Assembly: GCA_963575745.1 (NCBI GenBank)
Contig: CAUYUJ010019948.1
Span: 995,633-1,059,632, forward strand
DNA length: 64,000 nt
Origin: Prorocentrum cordatum
Lineage: Eukaryota; Sar; Dinophyceae; Prorocentrales; Prorocentraceae
Direction of reading: 5' to 3'
The notes under the pieces were generated by a model that was not told the DNA's origin, made no database searches, and was given only the letters and a program-made list of their open reading frames with translations. Below, piece by piece: positions 10,041 through 21,900 of the stretch (position 1 is the first letter of the stretch; each line of letters begins with the position of its first letter). Made by a program: the position numbers and the translations under genes.

Positions 10041-11911
10041 GCTGGCCCCCCTCTCTCAGAGGGCGATCGAGGAACCTCGCTTTCAGATCCGAGCAACACC
10101 AATTCATACCACCTGCCTCCTTCCCCAGTGGCCTGCGAGGCGCAGCCCCCTCTTTCGTCGCATCCTCGCTCCGCTCTGACTTGCACGGCTTCTCAATTCC
10201 TTCATGGAATTTTCAGTGCCAGTTGTCGTCGATGATTGGCCCCCGTCCCAGCGTCGCCTAACCAGCGCTGGGCAGTCGACGCCCAGCCACAGGGTGCATG
10301 AACACATTGCGCACTTCGTCCCGTCCAAGCGGGTCACGTGTCCTTTCAGTATGAGTTGGGCTTGACATGTGTTATTGGATTTCTGGTTGGTTTTGAAATG
10401 GCAGCCGCCCTCGACGACGGCTTCGAATCCATTCTCGTCGTAATGCGAAGTGTTTGCGGAGCCAGCGATTCAATGTGAGATGTCCTCTGATTCATTTTGC
10501 CGCGACTATGTCTCTTGCCCTGGCCGATGTCCGGGTACAGTGCTAGAAAGCTCGGGTACAATAGAAGTTTCTCGTATTGTGCCACATGTGTCTGGTTTAG
10601 TACCATTTCTTTGGGGCAGTACCCGTGCTTTTCGGTGTGCGAAGTTTGTGCGAAAACACAATGGAAAGTCAACGCTTGTACAATCTTACATTCGTTGTGC
10701 GCAGTACTACAATTTTCCAATACAGTCGCAAGTTTACCAAGTACAAAGCCAAATGTCCTTGCTCAGTTTTTCCGTGGTAGTATTGTTGATAACCCCGTCT
10801 TCGCAGTTATTTGTCCCCCGTGAGGGGCGTTGGATGACGTTCTGTTGTTTCGTATGTCGCCGAGAGCACATATGTATCTTGGCGCAGCGCTTCAAGCGAG
10901 CGGAGAAGAACCTCCCTGCACGCGCGGGGCAGGATCCTGCGTGGAGGGGGACCGCAGGCTGGGGACAGGAGTGGTGGTGGGAACATGAGTGCAAGCCTCC
11001 TCACCAGCAGCCACGTTCAGGATGAGTCACCGCAGTCCCTTGTCAGTTCAAAGTGCCCTCGCTAAACAAACTAGCGGCTGTCATTCACGTGGCGCCGCAC
11101 ATCCGTGCCATCACCGAGGAACTTCGAAGGGTGAGTAGGGAGATATCAGAAAGTTGCACGTGGCACTTTCGAGGATACGTGGCACCTTCGAACGGGCTGA
11201 TCGAGCGCCTGTGTGTATGTTCGCGGCCGGCAGCCCCACGAGCAGCTTGGCGTTGTGCGGTTCCTTTTTGGGAGCGAGGGTGGCCCCTAGCGGGATACAC
11301 CCATGCGCCTCATGCTATCGTTACCCCTCATTTGGGGCGTCTCTTGAGTACTATGTCTATCTATATATATATATATATATCGATCGCAGGATTTGTTTCC
11401 TCTGGCGCGTGAAGGCCGCTACCCAGGCCAAGCCCACCTCCCCTGGGGAAGCGGCAACCTTCGTACGCTGAGGGGGGGGCCTGGGCCCTTGCCCCCCCCC
11501 ACGTGCTGGTGATCGCGCGCGCGCCTCGGCGAGCGCAGCGCACCCCCACTCCGACGCGCCGCAGCGCGCCCGAGCGCCACCGTTGCCCAGGCCCTCCCCC
11601 CCCCCCTCTCGGTGCGGGCCGTTACCGGAAGATCGCATCGATGGGTCGCATTCCTCGAGGAATGCGTCCGCGCACGTGCCCTTGGGATATCACGCTCTGC
11701 GAGTCCCCCTCGTGGACGTTCCTGGGGGCAGGGAGGAGGCGAGGGTTCAATTTGCAGTGAGGGGGGGGGGCAGCGGTGGCGAGAGCGACGGGCAGTGGGC
11801 GGGCTGTGCAGTGATGGCATGGGCGCTGACCTGAAGCCTCCGGGGCGTGCGTGGCGCTGGCATCCTGGCGCGGCTCGTGCGCCTTGGTGTGCGCGGGGGC
11901 GTGCCCTGTTC
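10041..11911. other. Mostly unique non-coding sequence
   Basis: Moderate GC to about 11.0 kb, with no recognised protein motif in the 191-codon plus frame at 10450-11025. An (AT)n run lies at 11359-11382. From about 11.5 kb the DNA is GC-rich and purine/pyrimidine biased. Confidence 0.35.
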
Positions 11912-12106
11912 ATCAGCGGCGGGAGAGGGGGGGAAACGAGAAGCAGAAGACCTTCCCAGAAGGCGGCGGGCCTCCTCAGAAGCGCTCCAGCCTTTGAGAA
12001 ATTTTCTATGCATTCGGCCTCCTCACAAGGTCCAGGGACTTCCAAGCCTTCCGAGAAGGCCCGCCCCTTCTCACTTCCCCCCCAGGCCTGCCGCCGAAGT
12101 GAATCC
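11912..12106. mobile_element. Fold-back element family D, copy 2
   Basis: Arms GGGGGAAACGAGAAGCAG and CTTCTCACTTCCCCCC, with the outer right end CCTGCCGCCGAAGTG, match the family-D layout. This copy is more diverged than the other two and runs directly into a CCT microsatellite. Confidence 0.55.
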
Positions 12107-12213
12107 TCCTCCTCCGCTTCCTCCTCCTCCTCCTCCTCCTCCTCCTTCGCTTCTTCTTCCTCCTCCTCCTCTTCCGCCTCCTCCTCTTCCTCCTCCTCCT
12201 CCTCCTCCTCCTA
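12103..12213 (+). repeat. (CCT)n microsatellite
   Basis: CCT/TCC units with occasional CGC and TTC interruptions. Confidence 0.95.
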
Positions 12214-12402
12214 AGCACCCCGGCCCAGACGGGGGGGTGCAACATTCTGATAACGCAGCCTTCCCTATCCCCCCACCACACTTCCCTTTTTGGTGACGGT
12301 GCTAGCTGCGCCACAGATCGGATGGACATCCTCATGGGACTCTGCCTTTGAGTGTTGATGCTTTGAGGATCGCTGCTGGCCGCCAGGAGCCAGTGTAGCA
12401 TC

Positions 12403-13971
12403 ATGAATGGCATCTCGGTGATGCAGTACAACCCGATGTCTGCGGCACCACATGATAGGCTGGTGGAAGTGGCAGAGGTTACATCACAGTTCGACTTCGT
12501 CCGTCTCACAGGGACGGGTGCACGGCGATATGGGAGGGATGAGATCGTTTGGAGGAGAGCGGGGAGGAGGTGGACACTGAAAGCAGGATGGGCAAGGGCA
12601 GCGGGCAGCAATCGTAGCTGTTGCAGTATTTTGCTTGGCCCACGTATCCCAAAAAGATCAATTACGCATACCTGCTTCCCCATAGTGGCCATGGATTTGA
12701 ATTCAGCGTCGGGGCAGCAGCGTCTGAGTGGAAGCGAGGACTGGACGCCAGTACAGGACGATCGCTTCGGGCATTCTCACTGGTTGGGTCGTCTGTGTCA
12801 CTCAGCGCATGTGCTACTGCCCTTCCTTCTGATGATCGATTTGGTCCCGATTAACTTGCATATTGGAGTCGGTCCTACATATGCAGGACCTGCTGGTGGC
12901 ACATCGCTGGAACATTACATCTGCATACATCGATGTTCGCCCCCACAGATCACCTCGGCAGGACCGCTCAGAAGTCTTGATAGGAAGTTGCAGTTAATCA
13001 GACATCGCGATCATCGCGACCATCTTCCGCTGTATGCCCGATTTGAATATACTATCCAGGCCGCCACAGGAGGAGAAGCATTAGGACTGCAACTCAACCT
13101 TCGCCCTGGATGTGCCCCTCGGTATGTCAGGTGGAGCAAGGAGGCATTGATGGGCAGCTTGAGGAGTGGAGTGCGCTGGCAGCTGATCAGGAGGGAGGAG
13201 GAGACACCTAATGCAGAGTGGGGCTACTTCATTAACTTACTCAGCACGGTTGAGGAACAGTTTTTTGCCCAGAATGTACAGCGCTCGGCAGACTACCCAC
13301 AGAAGTCCCAGAAGATGCTCCCTCTTCTGGCCCAACGGCGTAGCTTGCGTGAATCCTTGGCTGCTGCCCAGTCCTTAGAGTTTGCAGACCTTGCACAGAT
13401 GCGGCCGGCGTACTACAATTGCAAGAAGAAAGTGCAGCCGAAGTTCTTCAAACTCCAAACGTCGATGATCGCCGGGGACGGGGAGAACGTCGGCACGGTT
13501 CTACAGCCTGGTCTCGCACGGGGGTCAGTTCAAGCCTGGAGGCCCCCCGAAGCGCGGGATGAAGAGGGGCGAGGACGAGCAGCTCAGCGAGGACGAGCTC
13601 AGCGAGGGCTAGCTACCTTGATTGCGATCAGGGGGTCTGCTCGAATGGCTCAGATTGCGAGAGATGGCTTATTGCAGCACGTTGGCCTATCTAATCTGCA
13701 GAATGGGTGCTCAGAGACGATTTCATGCTACCAGACGCCCGCTGGACAGGAGTTCAGAGTCTTCCATGTAGATGAGTTGCAGCACACTATTTCTCTGGTG
13801 GATTTGGCTCGACGGGCCTCGAATGTGCGATCTACGATAATGCGAGTTGGCCCACAGGTTGCCATAGTCTCTTCCGATGACCAGGCCCATCGCCAACTTG
13901 TGAGCACGCGTGCAAACCATGAGTTGTACCACGCGGGCGATGATGACAGGATCTCCAATCCCCAGCCGTAA
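12403..13971 (+). pseudogene. LINE endonuclease (EEP-type) remnant, no RT
   Basis: A 522-codon frame whose first 220 residues resemble the amino-terminal endonuclease of a second dinoflagellate LINE lineage. Landmarks are VMQYNPMSAA at residues 6-15, LTGTG at 35-39, IVAMDLN with the Asp-x-Asn pair at 94-100, GPTYAGP at 157-163 and RDHLPL with the catalytic-type His at 207. The usual Glu motif is replaced by TGTG. The spacing between residues 78 and 92 is much shorter than expected, implying an internal deletion. No reverse transcriptase follows: residues 230-522 match nothing I know. I infer a decayed, truncated LINE in a lineage distinct from the intact element at 18.4-25.4 kb. The frame is still open, so it could in principle be expressed. 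Confidence 0.6.
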
Positions 13972-14399
13972 GGCAGGACTGGGTGGCCTTCGGGCGCGGC
14001 GGTCACTTTCTGTTCTGAGCTCGTCTCTGTTGCCTGTCAGTTCAATTGTCTTGCACTCAGTATTTTCACATTGTGCAATGTGTGCGTGTGCATGTTGATT
14101 CGTCGGTTGTGCACTTCATATTTCCATATCATGATGCAGGCAAGCGACCTCTCGACTCGCTCGCATATCCGTTCAGCTGCGGTGCGGTGCTTAGCCGAGG
14201 CCTCCAGGTTTCCCCCGAAAAGGAGGTTCTCGGATCGAGCCAGTGGTGCCCCCCAGCAGAGCGATCTAGACAGACGCTCACAGAAGCGTACACAGATCCA
14301 GAATAGGTCAACTGCAACTTCCAGGTGCCCTTCTCTTTTTGTTTGCTTGCCATGTGTAGCAGTTCGGTGGATCGTAAGTGTGTCTTGTCTTGTCTTGTC
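13972..14399 (+). other. Possible exon within non-coding sequence
   Basis: After the possible acceptor CATATCATGATGCAG (AG at 14138-14139), the plus frame reads a polar stretch including LSTRSHIRSAAVRCLAEASR. This could be an exon of an unknown gene, but no donor or homology settles it. Confidence 0.2.
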
Positions 14400-14611
14400 C
14401 TCCTCCTCCTCCTCCGCTTCGTCCTCCCCCTCCTCCTCCTCCTCCTCCTCCTTCGCTTCCTCCTCCTCCTCCTCCTCCTCCTTCGCTTCTTCATCCTCCT
14501 CCTTCTCTTCCTCCTCCTCCTCCTCCTCCTCCGCTTCCTTCTCCCTCCTCCTCCTCCTCCTCCTCTCCTCCTCCTCCTCCTCCTCCTCCTCCTCCCTCCT
14601 CCTCTTCCTCC
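14400..14611 (+). repeat. (CCT)n microsatellite
   Basis: CCT units with CGC and TTC interruptions. The opposite-sense GGA tract at 14821-14935 makes this a pair of inverted polypyrimidine/polypurine blocks. Confidence 0.95.
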
Positions 14612-14696
14612 GCATTGGGCGGCGAGGCGGCTCGAGTCCCGCGTCGCCGAGCTGGAGGCCCGCGGTGGAGCGGCGGCGGCAGGCCGCGCCGCGCCG

Positions 14697-14726
<30 letters not shown>
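14697..14726 (+). repeat. Poly-C homopolymer, 30 nt
   Basis: Uninterrupted C run between a GCCGCGCCG stretch and CGGCCGCAGCCG. Confidence 0.95.
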
Positions 14727-14727
<1 letters not shown>

Positions 14728-14820
14728 CGGCCGCAGCCGCCCTCGCCGCGGGTTCAGCCAGGACCCCGGGCAAGGGGGCCCGGTCAGCGGTTCGGGAGCC
14801 TCGAGGGGGAGGAGTGAGTA

Positions 14821-14935
14821 GGAGGAGGAGGAGGAGGAGGAGGAGGAGGAGGAGGAGGAGGAGGAGGAGGAGGAGTAATAGTAGGAGGAGGAGGAGGAGG
14901 AGGAGGAGGAGGAGGAGGAGGAGGAGGAGGAGGAG
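14821..14935 (+). repeat. (GGA)n microsatellite
   Basis: Near-pure GGA units with one GTAATAGTA interruption (about 14873-14884). Confidence 0.95.
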
Positions 14936-15410
14936 TCAAGCGAAGACCTGCAAGGACCAGGTCTGAGGGCGCCACTCGGGGCCAGGGTCCAGCTTGAGCT
15001 TTGCCGTCGGGGCTCAAGAGACGGGGGTCAATGCAAACGGGGGTCAGCCAGGGCGCCAGATCCTGCAGGATCCTGCGAAGATCCCCTCTGGCTGACCAGG
15101 GTCAGCGAGCCGCTCGTGGCCGCGAGGCGGCCGCGCATAGTGGTTGACCCGGGTGTGCGAAGACCTGCGTTGCAGCTTTTGTTTCCTGCACTGCAGTTGT
15201 TTGGTTTCCTGCTGGCCTGGGTCTGGATTGACCCGGGTCAGAAGATCCCGGAGAGGTAGGGTCCCGGAGCTCCCAAATCGACAAGAATCACTGAACAGTC
15301 TGCCGTAGTTGGTGTTCTTGTTCGGGTGACGGCAGTTCCCCAGTACACAGCATCATACCAGGTCCCACTAAACCCAGCTCTGCCAACGCCCGACAGTGGC
15401 AGCGACACAT
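14936..15410. other. Non-coding, short inverted and direct motifs
   Basis: GGGGTCAGCCAGGG and CTCTGGCTGACCAGGGTC flank a GATCCTGCAGGATC palindrome (about 15036-15110). TTGACCCGGGT occurs at about 15143 and ATTGACCCGGGTCA at about 15227. No gene. Confidence 0.4.
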
Positions 15411-15609
15411 TCGAGGAAGAACATCGCCATAGGCAGAAACTTTTGGCGCTCCGCGCGGATTTTCTTGGTTCCGCGCCTGGCCCCCCTTGGTGGCGCCTGC
15501 GGCGCCGCCCCTGGCGCGCTCCGCGCGTCGGGAAGGGGATCCAACGCAGATCCAAGAAATCCGCGTGGACCGTCAAAAGTTTGTGTTTATGCCGTCGTTG
15601 CTCCTCCGT
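15411..15609. mobile_element. Fold-back element family F, copy 2
   Basis: The left arm (AGAAACTTTTGGCG, CCGCGCGGATTTTCTTGG) pairs with the right arm (TCCAAGAAATCCGCG, CAAAAGTTTGTGTTTATGCC). A GGCGCCTGCGGCGCC loop lies between. Arms extend to TCGAGGAAGA at the left and CTCCTCCG at the right. Confidence 0.8.
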
Positions 15610-16464
15610 ACGCGGCAGATGGTGGAAGTTTGAATTGTTGGGGTATCCAGTGGGTTTGCCGCGCGATTCCGCCTTCGCGCTCGGGCGAGCGCCTGGGAAG
15701 GGGGGGGAGGAGCGCGGGAGGGTGTGTGTGTGTGTGCTGCATTGAACGCCCCTTCCTCCCAACCTCGTGTTTGGGCACATGTTCTGCCTGGAGGGCGCCA
15801 GAAAGGCAAGGACTTGGTCATACAAGTAAGTGAGCGCATCTGGGGCTCGATGCGTCGGGGGGGCCCCATTATTGCCTCGTACGGAGCGAGAGGGCCCGAC
15901 GCACATCCACTGCTGCAAGCTCGGTGGCGGAGTCTTGGGCCTTCCTGCTTTAAGAATCGATCTGCTTATGTTGTTTTTCCATTTCCTCGGCAAGTCCGCG
16001 CCGAATCTACTTGATCCGCCTTCCCACTTCCTGCTTCCACCCACTTCTTCCGAATGGCGTGTACGGGGCACGGTGGCGAAATCCGAACCCTACCCTGGCG
16101 GATCGTCGATTCAGTCAGTGTGATGGGCGGCGGGGTTAGGGGTTCGGAATTCGGAATCGTCGAGCACGTGGCGAAGTCCCGTCCCTGCCCCCGCCTCTCA
16201 TCGGTTGGGGAGAATCCTTGGGCAGTGGGCGTAGGGTTCGGATGACGCCAACTGAGGAGAGCAGAGGCTCATAGGGGGGGATCGGTTCGAGGTTGGTCTC
16301 AGCGGTTTTCTGGCCTCTGGGTGCTCTCCAGAAGCTGCGCCTCGCCGAGAGCGTTCCGGGGCTGCACGGATCGTTCCGAGCGGCCGCCAGAGAGGCCTCT
16401 TGGGGCTTGTTAGGGGCCTCCAGGGAGCCTCTAAGGGACCTCTTGTCCTTTCTGGGCAGTCGTG
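15610..16464. other. Non-coding, no recognised gene
   Basis: Mixed unique sequence. A short GT run lies at about 15721-15736. Frames up to about 100 codons have no motif. Confidence 0.35.
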
Positions 16465-16632
16465 TCGGGAATTGCTAGAAGTACCCCTGGCCCAAGGTGC
16501 CCCCAGGATCCTCGGGGTGGCCCAGACGGCCTCCAGAGCACCCCTCACGAGGCCCAGAGGGCCCCAGGGGCCCCAAAATGGAGCGAAAAGCTGGGGGTAC
16601 CTTGGGCCAGGGGCACTTCTAGCAACACCCGA
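16465..16632. mobile_element. MITE family B, copy 2, uninterrupted (168 bp)
   Basis: The ends TCGGGAATTGCTAGAAG and CTTCTAGCAACACCCGA are inverted repeats that continue through CCCCTGGCCCAAGGT. It is flanked by a perfect 5-bp duplication TCGTG (16460-16464 and 16633-16637). The interior matches the interrupted copy at 1922-2250 apart from that copy's 155-bp insert. Confidence 0.92.
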
Positions 16633-16659
16633 TCGTGGGTCCTCTTGTAGGTTTAAGTG

Positions 16660-17215
16660 GCCGTCTTGAGGGCCTCGTGGGAGCCTCTTTGGGCCGTTTT
16701 GGAGCGATTTGGGGGCCGTTTTGGTCGTCTTGGAGGCATCTTGGGGCCATCTTGGGCTCTCTTGGGGCCACGTAGGCCGTCTAGGAGGCAGCTTGGGGCC
16801 GTCTTGGAAGCCATTTAAGCTGCTTTGGATGCCATCTTCTGCCATCGTGGGCGTCTCGGAGCGATCCAGGGGCCACATCTCAGGCGAGAAAGCCGACAGG
16901 AGACACTTTTTCCTGGTGTTTGGCGCGATCGGCCTAGACCCCACCGGGACTTCTTAGAAGAACCAAGGCCACTCTGCACCCATGTGGCACGTGAACAGGA
17001 GGCGGCGGACCTGATAGTTTTCGGCCCGACCCACAACCGTGCCTGGGGTTGTGGGCTGGGCCTTTTGGGACACGAACAAGTCATGCGAGAAGACGCCCTG
17101 GGCGAGCCGGGAGCCCTGGGAGATTCGAGAAGTTGGGGCCTTGACCATTTGCAAAGATCCTCAGGGTTCAGGACTCGGGCTCAGGGGATTGAGTAGTGGA
17201 CCTGAGGGCACTCAT
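16660..17215 (+). repeat. CTTGGGGCCATC minisatellite with conserved 3' module, copy 1
   Basis: Irregular 11-15 bp units of the CTTGGGGCC(A/G)TCTTGG type run from about 16660 to 16870. They are followed downstream by ACAAGTCATGCGAGAAGACG (about 17078) and a GGACCTGAGGGCAC end. The same order occurs at 38340-38985. Minus-strand frames read as repeating Pro-Arg/Gln-Asp-Gly peptides. Confidence 0.65.
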
Positions 17216-18354
17216 CTCGGAAACTAGATAAGCGCAAGGGGAGCCGACACTGCGAGACCACAACACCGTGGCAGCGCGACACCTCGACACCACGACTGAC
17301 ACCACGATAGTGCACGACACACCTCTGGCCTTTGGGGCGGGGCCTGCAGCACCTTGGTGCGTCCAAGCGTCAGGACCCCAGGGCGCCCCCAGAGGAGTCG
17401 TGAGGTCCCTTGAGGCCTCCTGGAGGTCTCCGTGGGCACCCGGAGTCCGGCGCTCTCACCTCAACACGGGCCACAACAATGAGGTTTCATGTGCATCCCA
17501 CCCTTGAAGCATGACACGGACTGCTGCGTGCAGCGTTTCCGCTCGACGCGGTCCACAGCCCAGACCTTCACTCGACGCGGTCCTTTCTGGGATTTCCTGG
17601 AGCATGTTGGTCTCTCTGGGATGTCCTAAAGCATGTTGGCCTCCCGTGGATTCCTGGGCCATCCTGGGATCCCCTCTAACTTCTTGGGCGCGGTCGTCCT
17701 GGCGATCCTCAGTGCAAGTCTGATGCTCATGCAGTGCCAATGCTCGTGCAACATCCGCGTTAGTGTGTTGGATGCTCGAGGAAGCCATGCTGTAGGTTCC
17801 CACTGACTGCGCTCGTAGTCTAGATGTATGTGTGACACATGTGTTTGTACAATCCTCAATCTTGTACACGTGCAGTGACGACACGACGTTGGCACGGCAG
17901 AGCGAATCCCCAGTTGTCATGGTCAAACGGATTCCCAGAAATTTGGTCAAGCGTCGACGATGATTGCGAGGTTCGAAACGGGGTCAGGAGGCCTGAATGC
18001 ACTTCTCTCGGCGTAGCTTTTTCGGCACACTTTGAAAGATGGTTCCCGTCGGCATCTTCGATCGTCGTATTTGTTCTCCTCCCTCGTCCCCACCCCGCTC
18101 CTTGACGCGCGCGATTGAGTGTGTCCAGACAAGGTGGAGCAAGTATCAGAGGGATCACTGGCATGTCACTCCATCTTGATGGGAGGGGTGAGGATGCACG
18201 ACGGAGGACGGAGTAAGGGCGGATGACGGTGGCGGGTGGAGGGCTTGGCGAGGAAAGGGTCGGCGGGCTGGAGGGAGGACGGCACCAGAAGGACTAGACG
18301 AGCGTGATGCGGAGGCGGACCATGAGAATGTGGTGGGGGTGGCGTTGAAGATGG
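17216..18354. other. Non-coding, no recognised gene
   Basis: A short GACACCACGA-type repeat lies at about 17240-17320. The rest looks unique, and frames of 60-164 codons show no motif. Confidence 0.35.
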
Positions 18355-18388
18355 GGAGGAGGAGGAGGAGGAGGAGGAGGAGGAGGAG
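18355..18388 (+). repeat. (GGA)n tract at the 3' flank of the LINE
   Basis: Directly abuts the LINE (GAGC)n tail. The other LINE end (25362) abuts a tract of the same sequence and orientation, so the element appears to sit inside a GGA/CCT microsatellite. Confidence 0.9.
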
Positions 18389-18965
18389 CGAGCGAGCGAG
18401 CAGAAGCCGAGAGGCGGTCGGACGGGCCCGCGCACGGGCCGAGGGCTCGCAAGAGCCGAACCCGAGACCTCAGATGGCTGCAAGAACGGAGCCACAAGGG
18501 CCCAGAACCGCCTTGCAGCCTCCGAGGTCTCAAGTCCAACCCTTGCGGACGCCTGGGGAAGCGGGCCTCGCGCCCGCCAGGGAGCACGGAGCCTGCGCCA
18601 GGCCCGTGCTCACCAGCTCGCAGCCCTCCGACGGCGCTCCCAGGGCGCCGAGGGCTCCCAGCGAGTCCAGCACGGTGCCGAGGTCCAGCACGGTGCCGAG
18701 CTTCGCCTGGCCCAGCAACTCCAGCAGGAGGAAAAAGCCAAAAACGCCGAAGGTGTCGGCGGAAAAGCTAAACAAGTTCAGCCAGGCTGGATCAAACACC
18801 ACGACGCCCGAGCTGCAATGTCCAGCAAAACCCCCCCCGCCCCTGCATGCACTGTTGCCCGCCCGCGACCAGGTCCAGCGTGCGGGTGCCCAAGCAGGGG
18901 CCAGAGGGGTGGCGACACGAACCTGGGCATACCAGGATTTTGATGGCAAACTCCAAGCCGTGTCG

Positions 18966-21900
18966 CTACACCATATCAGGGTCGACATCATCATCACTGT
19001 CGTCATCTCTTGGAGCTCCCAACTCCAAAGCTTCAGGGAAGGTGAGTCCGTGGTCGAGAAGTACAGCGGACGTGTCTAAATGTCTCTGCGGCTCCGCTCG
19101 AAACTTGCCTTTCGGACGGAAGTCAATGTCAGGCTGGTCGCTCAGAGGGTCCTTCCAACCTTTGGCTCGACACATGATTGCACGAACCTTCGCAGAGGGC
19201 CTCCTGCCGCACATCAACTTGATATCTTTGTGCAGTGTCTGGGGGTGCCGCAGGTTCTCAAAGTGCCGAGTGTTCTCCTCAATCCTGCCGCTGCCCCCTT
19301 CTCTGCCACAACAAACGTGATCGAGCCCTCGATGAGTCAGGCTTCCAGTGTCGGCATACTTGCAACAGCTGGTGCAGAAAACCAATGACCGATCATGACC
19401 GACCACAGGGTACTCAAGTAACGCATGCTTCTGGACCAACCACGGCCACGGCAAACTTGCCTCTCGCGAGGCCGCGATCTGCTGCGGAGTGGCAAGCCCT
19501 TCATCCTCAGGATCAGGCTCTGGGAAAACGTAATCCCTGAACTGCTCATCCTGCTCGTGAAACCACACCTCGAACTGAGCAATGTAGCCCAATAACAGCT
19601 TGTGCAAGCGCATGGCCCCGCGCACGAGCCTCTCCTGCACGTCAGATGCCGCGTGGAAAGACGCCCCTGCCTTGGCCAAGTCATCGGCCTCAGCATTGCA
19701 CTCCCTGTCGAACTGGCTGATCAGCCCGTTCCTGACGTCTGCCTCGGACGTGTGAGCCTTGACGTGAAAAACTGGCGCCCGACAGAAATCATCATTCAGA
19801 GCCGTCCTGCGCCACATGTGAGCTCGAAGGTTGCCAGGCCCACAAGCCGCGGCCAGACGGTGGCAGCAACCCACCGAGCCCTTGCAGTCGGATAAGACCA
19901 CGTATGAGCCCATGACCAGCTCGCTGGCCTTCAGCAGCGCGTAGTCCTCCCCGTCGCGGGCTACCTGACTGGGCCCCTCGCGTCTAGGGACAGCTCCATG
20001 GTATCTGGCCACTCGTCTCCTCTCGGCGTCGTACACCACAACTGCCCATCCAGCTGATCTCAGCTCGGGCGTGCGAACCGAGAAAGCACTCCCGTCCACG
20101 AAGACGTAGCCCCCGTTGACCGAGGTGACCCCTCGCCGATCCACGTCAATCATATCATGCCGCGAAGATCGGCCTCCACCGTGAAAGGCCTGACCAGGGT
20201 GTGGGAGCAAGCCTCGCGCGAAGCGGTCCTGCCTGTCCTCAGGCTCCTTCAGCATCCTCTGGGCCGCTCGACGGACCTCTGGCGGGATCAGCATCTGGCG
20301 CTGGGCCGCGAACGCGTCGCACACAAAGAAGCGGTGAAAGAGGGTGCCAGGCGCCGACTGACAGCGCGTGCAGAGCGAGGAGTGCCCCGCAAAGGCCCTG
20401 GCAATCCTGACCTGAGTCCAGTGACCTCCAGTGATCACCCCTCGCAGCGAGCGCCGCTGATGGGGCGACAACTTCTTTCCGTGGAGCGTCTCCGATATCG
20501 GCTGCCAGGAAATGGGGCCTGTTCTAGTCGAACCTGACCCCTGAAGGGTTGCCAACGCATCCCGATCAATCTGCCGACGCACCCCCAGCTTGACAACATG
20601 AGCAATCCAACTGGCCGAGTAAAACTTAAGATCCCAGGTCGTTCCCTCATCATCGACAAGCGTGACTGGGTCCAGCAACTTCCAACAGATCCTGTGCAAG
20701 CTGATCATCAGCGCTGCAATGGGGTTCCTGCATTTCAACCAAGCTTGAGGATCGTCCAGCAGAGGAAGCGCTGCCACCATTAATGCCGATACAACCGACG
20801 AGGTGATCGACCCAGTGGTCATAATAACAATGTACGTGTGTATGGCATCGGAGGTGGCTATCACCAGAGGGTCGTTGTGCCAACCGTTCTCCGCACACAT
20901 AAGAGATAGGCCCACTGAGGCCCCAGGCTTGAACCGAGCGCCCGCGTTGAGAAAGGACATTCGGAGCTGCTGTATCCTGCTATTGGGCACCCCTGCTATG
21001 GAGCATCCCCACAAGGCCTTGGAGAGAACCCCTGACCGATGAACTGCTGAGCGCTGCCTCCCGAGACCCTTGAGCGCCAGTAATCTGACCCCTTTCTGCA
21101 TAGCGTCACGAATACGAGTGAGCTGAGTGCCGATACGCCGATAACGACCATCGACTGCATCGCCCCCAAGATCTCGATGGAATTGACCCCGACCTGGAAA
21201 GGGAACTCCCACCGTCCACAAATCGGCAACCTCATCTTCGATCAGGCTGAAAGTCTCAGCGTCGTTACACAAGAAGCCCATCTTGTCCCAAGACAGCGGT
21301 AGCCCTCGGGCCTGCAGCAGGCCCACCGTCTCCTTAAAGGCCAAACTGAGCTCACGAGCAACTGTCTGGGGCCCCCCGACCGCGTGTAAGCTGATGTCGT
21401 CGATCAGGTTTTTGATCCGAATCGAGTTGCAGCGTGCCCCCACATGTCGAAGAACCGTCACCGTCATGAGCTTCGCGAGCCCAGTAGCACACGAACAGCC
21501 AGCGACAATTGTTCCGTTGGCAAAGATCTCGTGGGACGTGGAGTTCTGGTAGGAGGCCCTCCTGGGCCCTCTGTACAAAGCGCAAAGCGGCCTCAGAAGA
21601 TTTTCTGGAAATCCAGTGTCCCGAGCCGCACAGAGCAGCTCAGCATGAGACACCATCTCATAAAATTTACGGAGGTCTATAAATGCACTCGCCGTTACGA
21701 AGTTAAACTCTGGAGCTGCGCTGGCTAGGACATTATGGATCCAGGCCGACTTGTCACACGAGGTCTCCGAGGAGCCACCCCAGAAAAAGGTATCTGGTAG
21801 GGTAGCTTCCCACTTGGCAACAACACGGTGGCGGAGCCTCGACCACAGACGCGCGAAGAAAGGGAGCAGGCCGATTGGCCTCACCCCTCCAGTGACCTTT

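Noticed and set aside
10450-11025. A 191-codon plus-strand frame
   Set aside because: No recognisable motif, no repeat, no splice context and ordinary length for stop-poor DNA. Not supported as a gene.
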